64,000 bases of DNA from Sphingobacteriales bacterium (GCA_016700115.1 CP064999.1:3162001-3226000); one strand, 5' to 3'. Shown: positions 36,795 through 46,587, counted from the first letter of the stretch. Numbers and translations are program-made. Notes: generated by a model from the letters alone, not told the origin.

Positions 36795-37916
36795 CGACGC
36801 AAAGCGAGGCTACTACCACGAAGAAGGGCGCATCAACCTCCTCGAAGGCGAGCGGAAAGAATACACCCTGAAAGACCATTTAGGCAACGGCCGCGTCTTT
36901 TGCTACCACGACAGTGCTGAAAACGAAGCCAAAACCATACAGGAAGCACATTATTATCCTTTCGGCTTGCCCATCCAAAAACTTTCCCCTAACTTTGAAG
37001 CATCGGTTGGGGTAGAGGCGAATAATTATCAGTACAACGGCAAAGAACTGAACGAAGATTTCGGGTTGCATTGGATGGACTATGGGGCAAGGTGGTACGA
37101 CCCGCAAATCAACAGGTGGGGACAGATTGATCCTTTGGCGGAGAAGTTTTATCACGAAAGCCCTTATGTTTATGTTGGGAATAACCCCGTTACATTTATA
37201 GACCCGCGCGGTATGTCCCGCACTTGGTATTTCTCCGAAAGCGGGCAAATGATAGGAAGTCCTTCCAACGATAACCTGCCCGATGCTGTTGTCGTAATTC
37301 CAAATTCGCAAGTTGCCGATTTTCAGGATTTAAGAGATAATGGTGTTTTTGGTGATTATCACAGCAACGAAGCCAATCAAAACCTCAGAACACAAGGGCT
37401 AACCTACCTAACTGCCGGATTTGTGGCTTTTGTTGACGAATACATTAATAGAGGCAATGAAAATGTTACGTATTTGGGGACAAAATAATAAGTATGACAC
37501 ATAACGGCAAGCCGGTAAAAGGCGGTTTTTTTGCTGAATATGGGATAAGATTAGGGTTAACCTCAAATGGTGAGGTTACTACAAAAGGTGAAGCCTATAC
37601 GAGTGGTATTTTTAATGCTGTTATCCCCGAGTTTGGCGAAGCAGGTAATGCACACCTGCATCCATGCCGGGCAGAATATGATATACTGGTAAACACAGGA
37701 AACAAAAACCAACCGTATAAGATGTATAGTGTTATAAATGACCCTGGGCCATCAGGTGACGACATGAAAGCAACGAGAAACAGGAACAACAATTATTACA
37801 ATGTAGCTTTAGACCCTGTAAACATGCACTTATACCGTGCCGAAAGCACTACATCTAACGATGGGAAGCTAATTAACAGACCCGAATCAAAAATTACTGT
37901 GCCTTTAAATCTCATA
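36795..37916 (+). pseudogene. RHS module 3, core plus JAB/JAMM-like CT, frameshifted and cut by IS630
   Basis: In frame from about 36795: GYYHEEGRINLLEGERKEYT, LKDHLGNGRVF, YYPFGLPIQKL, then the core YGARWYDPQINRWGQIDPLA and the CT beginning SRTWYFSESGQMIGSPSNDN. Its DNA from 37021 is almost identical to module 5 (42721 on). Differences include GGGG for GGGGG near 37480, which breaks the frame, and indels near 37663 in the HLHP metal-site region. The IS630 insertion removes the stop codon and separates the CT from its lipoprotein. It is inactive as written. Confidence 0.8.
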
Positions 37917-38999
37917 AGTACTGGCGTATAAATAGTTTGTATTATTTTGTACCTTTGCGCACATGGGACGAGTAAACACACCGATACTAAGTGAAACAGG
38001 TCGAAAAGAGTTAGAGACACTGTTTAAAAAATCAGATAACCATAGTTTGCGAAAACGCTGCCAGACAATTTTGTTAAAAGCTGAGGGTCGGCATTCAAAA
38101 GATGTAGGAAGCATAGTAGGCATGTGTCATGTGAGTGTGAACAGTTGGTTAAAACGGTATAAATCAGATGGGATAGCAGGCTTATACATCAAACCGGGGC
38201 GTGGCAAAAAAGCCTCTTATTGATAAAAAATCGGATAAGCATCTTTATTTTGGAAGCCGTCAGTCAGCATCGCCAAAAAGTAGCTACCGCCCAAGGCAGA
38301 ATGGGAGGCTTCAAGTGGAAAAGAAGTAAGCAAGAGCACTTTTAAACGTTTTTAAAAAGCTTGGGGGACGATATAGACGTATAAGAAAGCGTTGCAAAGG
38401 AAAGCCTGATGAGCAAATTTATCAGTCGAAGAAATCGGACTTGCAAGAATTGGAGAAGTTGTCCTAAAAAGGGCAGATAGACCTATTTTATGGCGATGAA
38501 AGCAGGGTTAGTAGCGAGGGATATGTCCCCTACGGCTGGCAATTCCCCGATGAGAAAGTGGCTGTATATACAGAAAAAGGGTACAAAGTCAATATATTTG
38601 GCTTGATTAGCAGAACAAATCAATGCTATTGGAAACCACCCAACAGAATATAGATGCCAAGTTTATTGTCAATCATTTGGATAAATTATCGCTTAACATC
38701 AGAAAACATACCGTTGTTGTCTTGGATAATTCCAGTGTCCACCAATCTAAATTATTGAACCTCTTACTGCCTATTTGGCAAAACAGAGGCTTGTTTGTCT
38801 TTTTCTGCCCACTTACTCGCCGCATTTGAACATCGCCGAAACGATGTGGAGAAAGTTAAAGTGTGAGTGGCTTGTTCCAGAAGATTACCTCGAAAAAGAT
38901 AGCCTCCTTTATGCTGTCAATCGTTGCATGGCTAATATAGGCAATCATCTCAAAATCAATTTTAGCCCTTTTAATGCAAACTAAATATGGTCAAGTACT
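37917..38999 (+). mobile_element. IS630-family element, copy 2
   Basis: A 1083-bp element nearly identical to 11149-12231. The uninterrupted sequence in module 5 reads CTCATAAGATGAAAC. Here it reads CTCATA, the element, then TAAGATGAAAC, which proves a two-base TA duplication and fixes both ends. It sits exactly between the RHS CT and the lipoprotein gene. Confidence 0.95.
37963..38984 (+). pseudogene. IS630-family transposase, frameshifted (copy 2)
   Basis: Same protein as copy 1, with extra damage: an additional A after GGCAAAAA near 38210, altered bases near 38235, one T fewer near 38350 and one G fewer near 38632. DESRVSSEG and VLDNSSVHQS are still readable. It shares the terminal frameshift of copy 1 near 38800. 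Confidence 0.85.
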
Positions 39000-39003
39000 T
39001 AAG

Positions 39004-39557
39004 ATGAAACATTTTGTGTTTATTTCAATAATCTTGTTGATAACAAATTGCAAAAACAATAAATCAGGATTGGATTATCCTGATTATCCACCCAGCATTA
39101 TAGCACACAATTTACAAACCGAATTTGACACTTGCCGTTGGTTATTGTATCGGGTATATGGGCTTTCCCTTTGCGATACTTATATTGATACTACGTCTAT
39201 TTATGAGTACCGGTCTTTAAAGGGAATAAACAGAGAATTTCCTTCTTTTGAAATTGCTTTGGATACATTTGCATACCGTGGCGACACCATACTTTTTTTC
39301 TATAGGTTCAAAGCGAAAGATATTCTGGATTGTTTTTTAATTGATTATTACGACAGGTTTGATTCGGTTCCTGGTCATCCATTTCCAACGCATAATTCTA
39401 TTGCAGTATCACTTTCTAAAGATACAGTGTTGTATCTCGCCGAAGGAATTTCTAGACCTCAAAAAATTTATCGTAAACAATCCCGATAAAACGCATCCTT
39501 GGTTGATAAAGCAAGCAAAAAAAGGGGTGGCTGCCGGACCGACCAACCGAAGAATAA
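39004..39557 (+). pseudogene. lipoprotein of module 3, type 1, internally deleted
   Basis: Identical to the module 5 lipoprotein (43620-44285) for the first 155 codons (signal HFVFISIILLITNC, then DYPDYPPSIIAHNL, RWLLYRVYGLSLCDTY). It then lacks the 110 bp corresponding to 44071-44180. The deletion joins CTA to GACCTC at a two-base GA microhomology and shifts the frame, so the conserved end HPWLIKQAKKRGW is lost. Confidence 0.85.
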
Positions 39558-39714
39558 CACCGTTTCCGTTTTTTCGTAAAACCGCCCGCTGCGGAAGGGC
39601 TTGTTTGCATTAAATTCATTTGCCGCAGGTAAAATTACCTGCAACCGGCAGTTCAAAGCAACCGCCCAAATACCGGCATTAAAACAAGGAACAAAACATT
39701 ATCAATTTTAGCAA

Positions 39715-40387
39715 ATGAAACCGTCTGCGCTTATTCTTTTGAGCATTTTTTTTGCCGGTTGCCTTACCAACCAACCGGCATCGGATTATCCCGATTATCC
39801 GCCTAGCATCATTGCACACAATCTTGAAGCAGAATTCGACACAGGCCGTTGGTTTCTGTATCGCAAATACGGATTGTCGCTTTGCGAGAAATACAATAAT
39901 CCGGAAACTTTGGAAGAAGTTAAGCCTTATAAATGGACACGCAGGGAAATTCCTTTTTTGAAATAGCTTTGGACACTTTTGCTTTTCGGGGCGATACCGT
40001 ACTTTTTTTTTACAGATTTAAGGTTAAAGATAACGTGAGTTGTCAGTTGGTCAAGGTTGAAGGCAAGTACGAAGGTGCTCAAAACTATACATCGGAGATG
40101 GAAAATGCAATTGCGGTTTCTGTTTCTCAAGATACCGTACTTTATCTTGCCAGTGGAATTCATAAAGACGAAATGAAATATTTAAACCATCCTCGTTCAA
40201 GATGGTATCTTGGGGGGTTAACAATATTTTCGATTTACAAAGCCGCCAATCCTTTAATGAAAAGGTTGAAAGAAGAAGACCTTAAAGCATTTATCATAAA
40301 AAATCCAGATAAAACACTATCCATGGCTGTTAAAACAGGCAAAAAAAACGGGGATGGCTACAGGAAGAAAAAGCACGGCAGCATTGA
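39715..40387 (+). pseudogene. lipoprotein of module 3, type 2, frameshifted
   Basis: Starts with a good lipoprotein signal (SALILLSIFFAGC) and the family motif DYPDYPPSIIAHNLEAEFDT. A run of six T near 39955, seven in the module 5 copy, puts a TAG at 39964. The rest of the gene is present in the shifted frame up to WLQEE. The intact homologue is at 50994-51659. Confidence 0.82.
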
Positions 40388-41814
40388 CCATCACCTGGCT
40401 ATACACCGCCACCGGCCGCAAACTCCAAAAACGAACCTGCGAGTCAGGAACTGCTCAAATGCCACCACCACCAGCCACTCCTCCGATTGACAAACACAGA
40501 TTTTTCTCCGCGCGAATGGATTCCGTAGGGTCTGCCCGCTTGCCCGGAACCGACACCCTGACCGAAGGCGAATACTACCGCAACATATCCGAGCGCATAC
40601 AATTTATCAAACGCCTGATACCTCCCACTTTCACCAATCCCGCCGAAAGTATGCCTCCGCCGGAAGAGCCTCCGACCAACTGCGACAAACGCGACTATAT
40701 AGGGGCAGTAGAATACGACAACAATATAGCCGAATCTTACTACCACGAAGAAGGACGCGTCAACCTGCTACCCGGCTTGAACCTCCGCCACGAATACTCC
40801 CTGCGCGACCACTTAGGCAACACCCGCATCTGTTTCACCGACTCCGACAACGACGGAGACCCCGAAATCTTGCAACAAACCAATTATTATCCTTTCGGCT
40901 TGCCCATTCAAGAATTATCCTCTACCTTCGATGGGGTTGGGAATAATTATCAATACAACGGCAAAGAACTGAACGATGATTTCGGGTTGCATTGGATGGA
41001 CTACGGGGCAAGGTGGTACGACCCGCAAATCAACAGGTGGGGGCAGACAGATCCTTTGGCGGAGAAGTATTATGACTGGAACGGGTATAACTATGTTTTG
41101 GGAAATCCGGTTAATTTGATAGACCCAGATGGAAAAGATCCAATTTTTGACGAACAAGGCAACTTTCTTGGGCATTATAACGATTCTGATTTTGACGGAG
41201 AGATTATGGTAATGCCAGCCAACAAATACCAACAAGTAACCGGAGGACGTGATGTGATAATATCTCCATCTGTGGCTACTGATATGGGCGGAACATATTT
41301 AAAAGACAGAATTGCCGGTTTCTCACAAAATACTGCTTTGCCTATGCAAGAATTAGAATTTCTTTCCGATTTGTTCACCAACTTATTGATAGAAGCGGAC
41401 AGAGTGGGTCTCATTGAGTTTGACCGGAATAACCTGAAGTCGGGTTCAATCACAGTTGTAGGAGGACTAACTGAAGACGGAAACGAGTGGAAATATCCTT
41501 CAAATAAAAATAATTTATCACCGTATTCTGGTAATCGTGCACAAATGACCCGATATTTCGATGGTTCATTCGATGTTTCTTTTAGCATTCAATACTATAA
41601 AGACGGAGAACCAACTGCTCCACATATTGTTCATTTAAGTCATGCCGGAAATGCAATATCTATTCTTGGAGTTCACGAATATATGTTACATGGCAGAAAG
41701 GGCTGGGATGGCAATCATAATCATTATCGGATTTATCCTATACAGTGGCAAATGACAAAAGATTTTATTAGCCCTGAATACAGGAGTGAATTGAAAAAGA
41801 AAAAAGGCAATTAA
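40354..41814 (+). CDS. RHS module 4, YD repeat, core and HExxxHG-type CT
   Basis: A 486-residue open frame. It begins in another frame inside the end of the preceding lipoprotein and enters RHS sequence at LTITWLYTATGRKLQK (about residue 10). It continues with a proline-rich RHS stretch, RDHLGNTRICF, YYPFGLPIQELSSTF and the core YGARWYDPQINRWGQTDPLA (about 215-235). The CT (about 260-486) is variable and ends with GVHEYMLHGRKGW (His441, Glu442, His446) and HNHY (His455, His457), a likely metal-binding set. A nuclease or peptidase activity is possible, but I cannot assign it. It has no signal peptide and no RHS N-terminus. The lipoprotein gene follows with no gap. Confidence 0.7.
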   Translation: MATGRKSTAALTITWLYTATGRKLQKRTCESGTAQMPPPPATPPIDKHRFFSARMDSVGSARLPGTDTLTEGEYYRNISERIQFIKRLIPPTFTNPAESMPPPEEPPTNCDKRDYIGAVEYDNNIAESYYHEEGRVNLLPGLNLRHEYSLRDHLGNTRICFTDSDNDGDPEILQQTNYYPFGLPIQELSSTFDGVGNNYQYNGKELNDDFGLHWMDYGARWYDPQINRWGQTDPLAEKYYDWNGYNYVLGNPVNLIDPDGKDPIFDEQGNFLGHYNDSDFDGEIMVMPANKYQQVTGGRDVIISPSVATDMGGTYLKDRIAGFSQNTALPMQELEFLSDLFTNLLIEADRVGLIEFDRNNLKSGSITVVGGLTEDGNEWKYPSNKNNLSPYSGNRAQMTRYFDGSFDVSFSIQYYKDGEPTAPHIVHLSHAGNAISILGVHEYMLHGRKGWDGNHNHYRIYPIQWQMTKDFISPEYRSELKKKKGN

Positions 41815-42666
41815 ATGAAGTACACAGTTGTATCTTATCTTTTTGTGTTTATTTTGATTTTGGTTTGCTGTACAAACAACAAAAAAGAGGTTTTCTCAAA
41901 TTTACAAGGTTGTTGGCAGGTTGCTTATTCAGATTCTATTTACTCTGAAGGTGACAGAGATTGGCTGTTTAATATTACAACTGGAAAGTTTAATTATTAC
42001 AACGAAGGCATATTCATGATACATAAAGCGCATTTAGAACTTCCCAAGGGTATTACAATGCGATGGGGGATATATAGTGATGCATACTATATCTTTCCAT
42101 ATTACACACATTCCAATAAGTCAATATGTTTTTATGATGTGATTAAAAACGATTGGCGCAGCTATAAGTTCAGTATAATTGGGAAACAACTTTCCTTTTA
42201 CGCTTCCGATTCAAAAACTGTTCTCCTAAAAGCAAACAAAGTGGAAAGACTTGATGATATAAAAGAAATGGAAATTGACAGTATCGGAGTAGAGATTGAG
42301 CATGACACTTATGAGGGTATAGTGAACACCACAATTGGTTTCAATAACACCGTCATGAGTGTTTGCACTACCAATGACATGGTAATCGGGCATCAGAGGT
42401 ATAATAAAATCTTAAATTACCACCAGCAGGCTTATCTAAATAGATTAGCAAGCATGGTACTCACCGAAACAAAGGACACCATTTATCCGGCACACGCAAG
42501 TGATATGCCCGATTACAAAATACATATACTAACACAAGACCAATCTAAATCGTATGTAGTAGAAGGTGGTTACTATTCCGCACCATTTTATTTAGGGGCT
42601 TTGATTTTATATGTAGACAATCTGGTGGGAAATATAACGGTTATTGATGATTCGCCATGCAATTAA
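41815..42666 (+). CDS. lipoprotein following RHS module 4, candidate immunity protein
   Basis: The ATG directly abuts the stop of the RHS frame (TAAATGAAG), a sign of translational coupling. The 283-residue protein has a signal ending in FILILVCC, with a cysteine suited for lipidation, then a beta-rich body: LQGCWQVAYSDSIYSEGDRD resembles the first strand of a lipocalin-like domain, and the C-terminal half is less defined. It is unrelated to the DYPDYPP lipoproteins. Immunity to the module 4 CT is inferred from order. Confidence 0.65.
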   Translation: MKYTVVSYLFVFILILVCCTNNKKEVFSNLQGCWQVAYSDSIYSEGDRDWLFNITTGKFNYYNEGIFMIHKAHLELPKGITMRWGIYSDAYYIFPYYTHSNKSICFYDVIKNDWRSYKFSIIGKQLSFYASDSKTVLLKANKVERLDDIKEMEIDSIGVEIEHDTYEGIVNTTIGFNNTVMSVCTTNDMVIGHQRYNKILNYHQQAYLNRLASMVLTETKDTIYPAHASDMPDYKIHILTQDQSKSYVVEGGYYSAPFYLGALILYVDNLVGNITVIDDSPCN

Positions 42667-42671
42667 CGATC

Positions 42672-43623
42672 TTTCGGCTTGCCCATTCAAGAATTATCCA
42701 CTACCTTCGATGGGGAAGGGAATAATTATCAGTACAACGGCAAAGAACTGAACGAAGATTTCGGGTTGCATTGGATGGACTATGGGGCAAGGTGGTACGA
42801 CCCGCAAATCAACAGGTGGGGACAGATTGATCCTTTGGCGGAGAAGTTTTATCACGAAAGCCCTTATGTTTATGTTGGGAATAACCCCGTTACATTTATA
42901 GACCCGCGCGGTATGTCCCGCACTTGGTATTTCTCCGAAAGCGGGCAAATGATAGGAAGTCCTTCCAACGATAACCTGCCCGATGCTGTTGTCGTAATTC
43001 CAAATTCGCAAGTTGCCGATTTTCAGGATTTAAGAGATAATGGTGTTTTTGGTGATTATCACAGCAACGAAGCCAATCAAAACCTCAGAACACAAGGGCT
43101 AACCTACCTAACTGCCGGATTTGTGGCTTTTGTTGACGAATACATTAATAGAGGCAATGAAAATGTTACGTATTTGGGGGACAAAATAATAAGTATGACA
43201 CATAACGGCAAGCCGGTAAAAGGCGGTTTTTTTGCTGAATATGGGATAAGATTAGGGTTAACCTCAAATGGTGAGGTTACTACAAAAGGTGAAGCCTATA
43301 CGAGTGGTATTTTTAATGCTGTTATCCCCGAGTTTGGCGAAGCAGGTAATGCACACCTGCATCCCATGCCGGGCGAATATGATATACTGGTAAACACAGG
43401 AAACAAAAACCAACCGTATAAGATGTATAGTGTTATAAATGACCCTGGGCCATCAGGTGACGACATGAAAGCAACGAGAAACAGGAACAACAATTATTAC
43501 AATGTAGCTTTAGACCCTGTAAACATGCACTTATACCGTGCCGAAAGCACTACATCTAACGATGGGAAGCTAATTAACAGACCCGAATCAAAAATTACTG
43601 TGCCTTTAAATCTCATAAGATGA
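42672..43623 (+). CDS. RHS module 5, core plus JAB/JAMM-like CT
   Basis: The RHS core starts abruptly at TTTCGGCTTGCCC, 6 bp after the previous stop. The only possible start is TTG at 42679, so it may not be expressed by itself. After the core (YGARWYDPQINRWGQIDPLA) and FIDPRGMSRTWYFSESG comes a CT of about 230 residues. It carries a JAMM-type metal site: GNAHLHPMPGEYD (His226, His228) and GPSGDD (Ser259, Asp262). Known JAMM enzymes are zinc isopeptidases or peptidases; the exact activity here is unknown. The ATGA overlap at 43620 couples it to the lipoprotein gene. Confidence 0.72.
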
Positions 43624-44285
43624 AACATTTTGTGTTTATTTCAATAATCTTGTTGATAACAAATTGCAAAAACAATAAATCAGGATTGGATTATCCTGAT
43701 TATCCACCCAGCATTATAGCACACAATTTACAAACCGAATTTGACACTTGCCGTTGGTTATTGTATCGGGTATATGGGCTTTCCCTTTGCGATACTTATA
43801 TTGATACTACGTCTATTTATGAGTACCGGTCTTTAAAGGGAATAAACAGAGAATTTCCTTCTTTTGAAATTGCTTTGGATACATTTGCATACCGTGGCGA
43901 CACCATACTTTTTTTCTATAGGTTCAAAGCGAAAGATATTCTGGATTGTTTTTTAATTGATTATTACGACAGGTTTGATTCGGTTCCTGGTCATCCATTT
44001 CCAACGCATAATTCTATTGCAGTATCACTTTCTAAAGATACAGTGTTGTATCTCGCCGAAGGAATTTCTAGAGGCAGCATAAAAGACTTGAACAATCCCA
44101 ATGAAAGGTGGTACTTAGGCGGAAGCCGGAATTGGGGTGATTTATATTCAAGCCCACGTCTGAAAAAGATGCAGGAAGAAGACCTCAAAAAATTTATCGT
44201 AAACAATCCCGATAAAACGCATCCTTGGTTGATAAAGCAAGCAAAAAAAAGGGGGTGGCTGCCGGACCGACCAACCGAAGAATAA
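43620..44285 (+). CDS. DYPDYPP-family lipoprotein, type 1 (module 5)
   Basis: A 221-residue protein whose ATG overlaps the RHS stop. The signal HFVFISIILLITNC is followed by LDYPDYPPSIIAHNLQTEFD, RWLLYRVYGLSLCDTY, a beta-rich middle (FEIALDTFAYRGDTILFFYR) and a C-terminal PWLIKQAKKRGWLPDR. It belongs with the type 2 protein next to it and with both lipoproteins of module 8, and I know of no named family. It is the prime candidate for envelope-located immunity against the JAMM CT, by position and by co-duplication. Confidence 0.72.
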   Translation: MKHFVFISIILLITNCKNNKSGLDYPDYPPSIIAHNLQTEFDTCRWLLYRVYGLSLCDTYIDTTSIYEYRSLKGINREFPSFEIALDTFAYRGDTILFFYRFKAKDILDCFLIDYYDRFDSVPGHPFPTHNSIAVSLSKDTVLYLAEGISRGSIKDLNNPNERWYLGGSRNWGDLYSSPRLKKMQEEDLKKFIVNNPDKTHPWLIKQAKKRGWLPDRPTEE

Positions 44286-44443
44286 CACCGTTTCCGTTTT
44301 TTTCGTAAAACCGCCCGCTGCGGAAGGGCTTGTTTGCATTAAATTCATTTGCCGCAGGTAAAATTACCTGCAACCGGCAGTTCAAAGCAACCGCCCAAAT
44401 ACCGGCATTAAAACAAGGAACAAAACATTATCAATTTTAGCAA

Positions 44444-45116
44444 ATGAAACCGTCTGCGCTTATTCTTTTGAGCATTTTTTTTTGCCGGTTGCCTTACCAA
44501 CCAACCGGCATCGGATTATCCCGATTATCCGCCTAGCATCATTGCACACAATCTTGAAGCAGAATTCGACACAGGCCGTTGGTTTCTGTATCGCAAATAC
44601 GGATTGTCGCTTTGCGAGAAATACAATAATCCGGAAACTTTGGAAGAAGTTAAGCCTTATAAATGGACACGCAGGGAAATTCCTTTTTTTGAAATAGCTT
44701 TGGACACTTTTGCTTTTCGGGGCGATACCGTACTTTTTTTTTACAGATTTAAGGTTAAAGATAACGTGAGTTGTCAGTTGGTCAAGGTTGAAGGCAAGTA
44801 CGAAGGTGCTCAAAACTATACATCGGAGATGGAAAATGCAATTGCGGTTTCTGTTTCTCAAGATACCGTACTTTATCTTGCCAGTGGAATTCATAAAGAC
44901 GAAATGAAATATTTAAACCATCCTCGTTCAAGATGGTATCTTGGGGGGTTAACAATATTTTCGATTTACAAAGCCGCCAATCCTTTAATGAAAAGGTTGA
45001 AAGAAGAAGACCTTAAAGCATTTATCATAAAAAATCCAGATAAAACGCATCCATGGCTGTTAAAACAGGCAAAAAAACGGGGATGGCTACAGGAAGAAAA
45101 AGCACGGCAGCATTGA
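44444..45116 (+). pseudogene. DYPDYPP-family lipoprotein, type 2 (module 5), early frameshift
   Basis: The ATG at 44444 gives a lipoprotein signal, but a run of nine T near 44475 (eight in module 3) shifts the frame within the lipobox region. From 44604 on the frame is intact for 170 residues (ALDTFAFRGDTVLFFYRFKV; HPRSRWYLGGLTIFSIYKAA; HPWLLKQAKKRGWLQEEK). The homologue at 50994-51659 is complete. The run could be a sequencing miscount or a phase-variable tract. Confidence 0.75.
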
Positions 45117-46564
45117 CCATCACCTGGCTATACACCGCCACCGGCCGCAAACTCCAAAAACGAACCTGCGAGTCAGGAACTGCTCAAATGCCACCACCAC
45201 CAGCCACTCCTCCGATTGACAAACACAGATTTTTCTCCGCCCGAATGGATTCCGTGGGGTCTGCCCGCTTGCCCGGAACCGACACCCTAACCGAAGGCGA
45301 ATACTACCGCAACATATCCGAGCGCATACAATTTATCAAACGTCTGACACCGCCCGCTTTCACCAATCCCGCCGAAAGTATGCCACCACCGGAAGAGCCT
45401 CCGACCAACTGCGACAAACGCGACTATATAGGGGCAGTAGAATACGACAACAATATAGCCGAAGCCTACTACCACGAAGAAGGACGCGTCAACTTGCTAC
45501 CGGGCATGAACCTCCGCCACGAATACTCCTTGCGCGACCACTTAGGCAACACCCGCATTGCATTCACCGATGACAACAACGACGGAACAGCCGAAATCCT
45601 GCAACAAACCAATTACTACCCCTTCGGCTTGCCCATAGAAGAATTATCCACTACCTTTGACGGGGTTGGGAACAACTATCAGTATAACGGTAAAGAACTA
45701 AACGAGGATTTCGGGTTGCATTGGATGGACTACGGGGCACGTTGGTACGACCCGCAAATTAATAGATGGGGACAGATAGATCCTCTGGTGGAGAAGTATG
45801 TGCATATATCTCCTTATGCTTATGTTGCTAATAATCCTATGCTTTTTGTGGATCCTAATGGTAAGGAAAACATGATATACCTGTTGTTCCTGCCATCTGC
45901 CGGTATAGACACGGATTTAAGGCATGAAATACGGATGCAGATGCAGGCTATACTTGATAACTTTCTTGGTGAGGGCATAGTAAAAGTAATGGATTTTACC
46001 GGCACAGGATCAAATATCATTAACGGCTGCTATTTAGACCCTTCCGACAGTTTTGTGGCATTTGGAAGTGTCAAAGAGTTGAAAAGCATTGCCCATGACT
46101 GCTTTTACAGTTGTAAGATAGCCGATCAGTTTATAAACGAATTCACCGGTTCGGAAGGCAATAATCCCGAATGGAGTGAAAACACCGGTTTTGCGACAGG
46201 TCGTTTTGTGGGCATTGACGCTGCCGAGCTACTTAAAGGTAATACTGCTGTGGCAAGAGGAGAAATAGGTGCTCATTTGGGGGTACACGGTTTAGGACAT
46301 AATGCAGGCATGGGGGATAGGGACTCTAAGGCTCCATACTCAGTCGGTAATTATCAGGGACTAAACGAAAAAGGGATTATGGCAAGCGGAAATGCGAGAA
46401 GTAGGTTGATAAACGATGAAAAAGTTGCAGCATCAGAATTTGTCAGCCCTCAAAATAACGTTAAAGAATCGGGTAAATTTAAAGAAAAGTTCAGCGGAAA
46501 AGCCCCGTCGGACAACTACAAAAAGAATCAAGACAGAGGTAAAATGCGGTGTCCTAAATTTTAA
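45053..46564 (+). CDS. RHS module 6, YD repeat, core and metzincin-like CT
   Basis: A 503-residue frame whose first ATG lies in another frame inside the preceding lipoprotein. It contains LTITWLYTATGRKLQK, a proline-rich RHS stretch, RDHLGNTRIAF, the core YGARWYDPQINRWGQIDPLV and ISPYAYVANNPMLFVDPNGK. The CT (about 280-503) has VHGLGHNAGMGD (His412, His416, Asp422) and a methionine-turn-like GIMASG (Met443). This is a metzincin layout in which the usual catalytic Glu of HExxH is Gly413. It is either an inactive or altered metalloprotease, or a different metal-dependent toxin. There is no secretion signal in the module. Confidence 0.7.
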   Translation: MAVKTGKKTGMATGRKSTAALTITWLYTATGRKLQKRTCESGTAQMPPPPATPPIDKHRFFSARMDSVGSARLPGTDTLTEGEYYRNISERIQFIKRLTPPAFTNPAESMPPPEEPPTNCDKRDYIGAVEYDNNIAEAYYHEEGRVNLLPGMNLRHEYSLRDHLGNTRIAFTDDNNDGTAEILQQTNYYPFGLPIEELSTTFDGVGNNYQYNGKELNEDFGLHWMDYGARWYDPQINRWGQIDPLVEKYVHISPYAYVANNPMLFVDPNGKENMIYLLFLPSAGIDTDLRHEIRMQMQAILDNFLGEGIVKVMDFTGTGSNIINGCYLDPSDSFVAFGSVKELKSIAHDCFYSCKIADQFINEFTGSEGNNPEWSENTGFATGRFVGIDAAELLKGNTAVARGEIGAHLGVHGLGHNAGMGDRDSKAPYSVGNYQGLNEKGIMASGNARSRLINDEKVAASEFVSPQNNVKESGKFKEKFSGKAPSDNYKKNQDRGKMRCPKF

Positions 46565-46587
46565 TCGTTTCAATTTTAACAGTCCCC

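Larger units (their letters stand above)
37021..40734 (+). repeat. tandem segmental duplication, copy 1 (with IS630 inside)
   Basis: Apart from the IS630 at 37917-38999, this block matches 42721-45463 nearly base for base, through the JAMM CT, two lipoprotein genes and the start of the next RHS module. Copy 1 lacks 110 bp in the first lipoprotein and carries several single-base indels. Confidence 0.88.
42721..45463 (+). repeat. tandem segmental duplication, copy 2 (uninterrupted)
   Basis: The intact version of the block also present at 37021-40734. It contains the JAMM CT, type 1 and type 2 lipoproteins and the first part of the next RHS module. The unique module 4 CT and its lipoprotein lie between the copies. 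Confidence 0.88.

Noticed and set aside
40444..40746. Minus-strand frames repeated opposite the RHS cores
   Set aside because: They recur only because the RHS DNA is repeated. The plus strand has the conserved RHS motifs.
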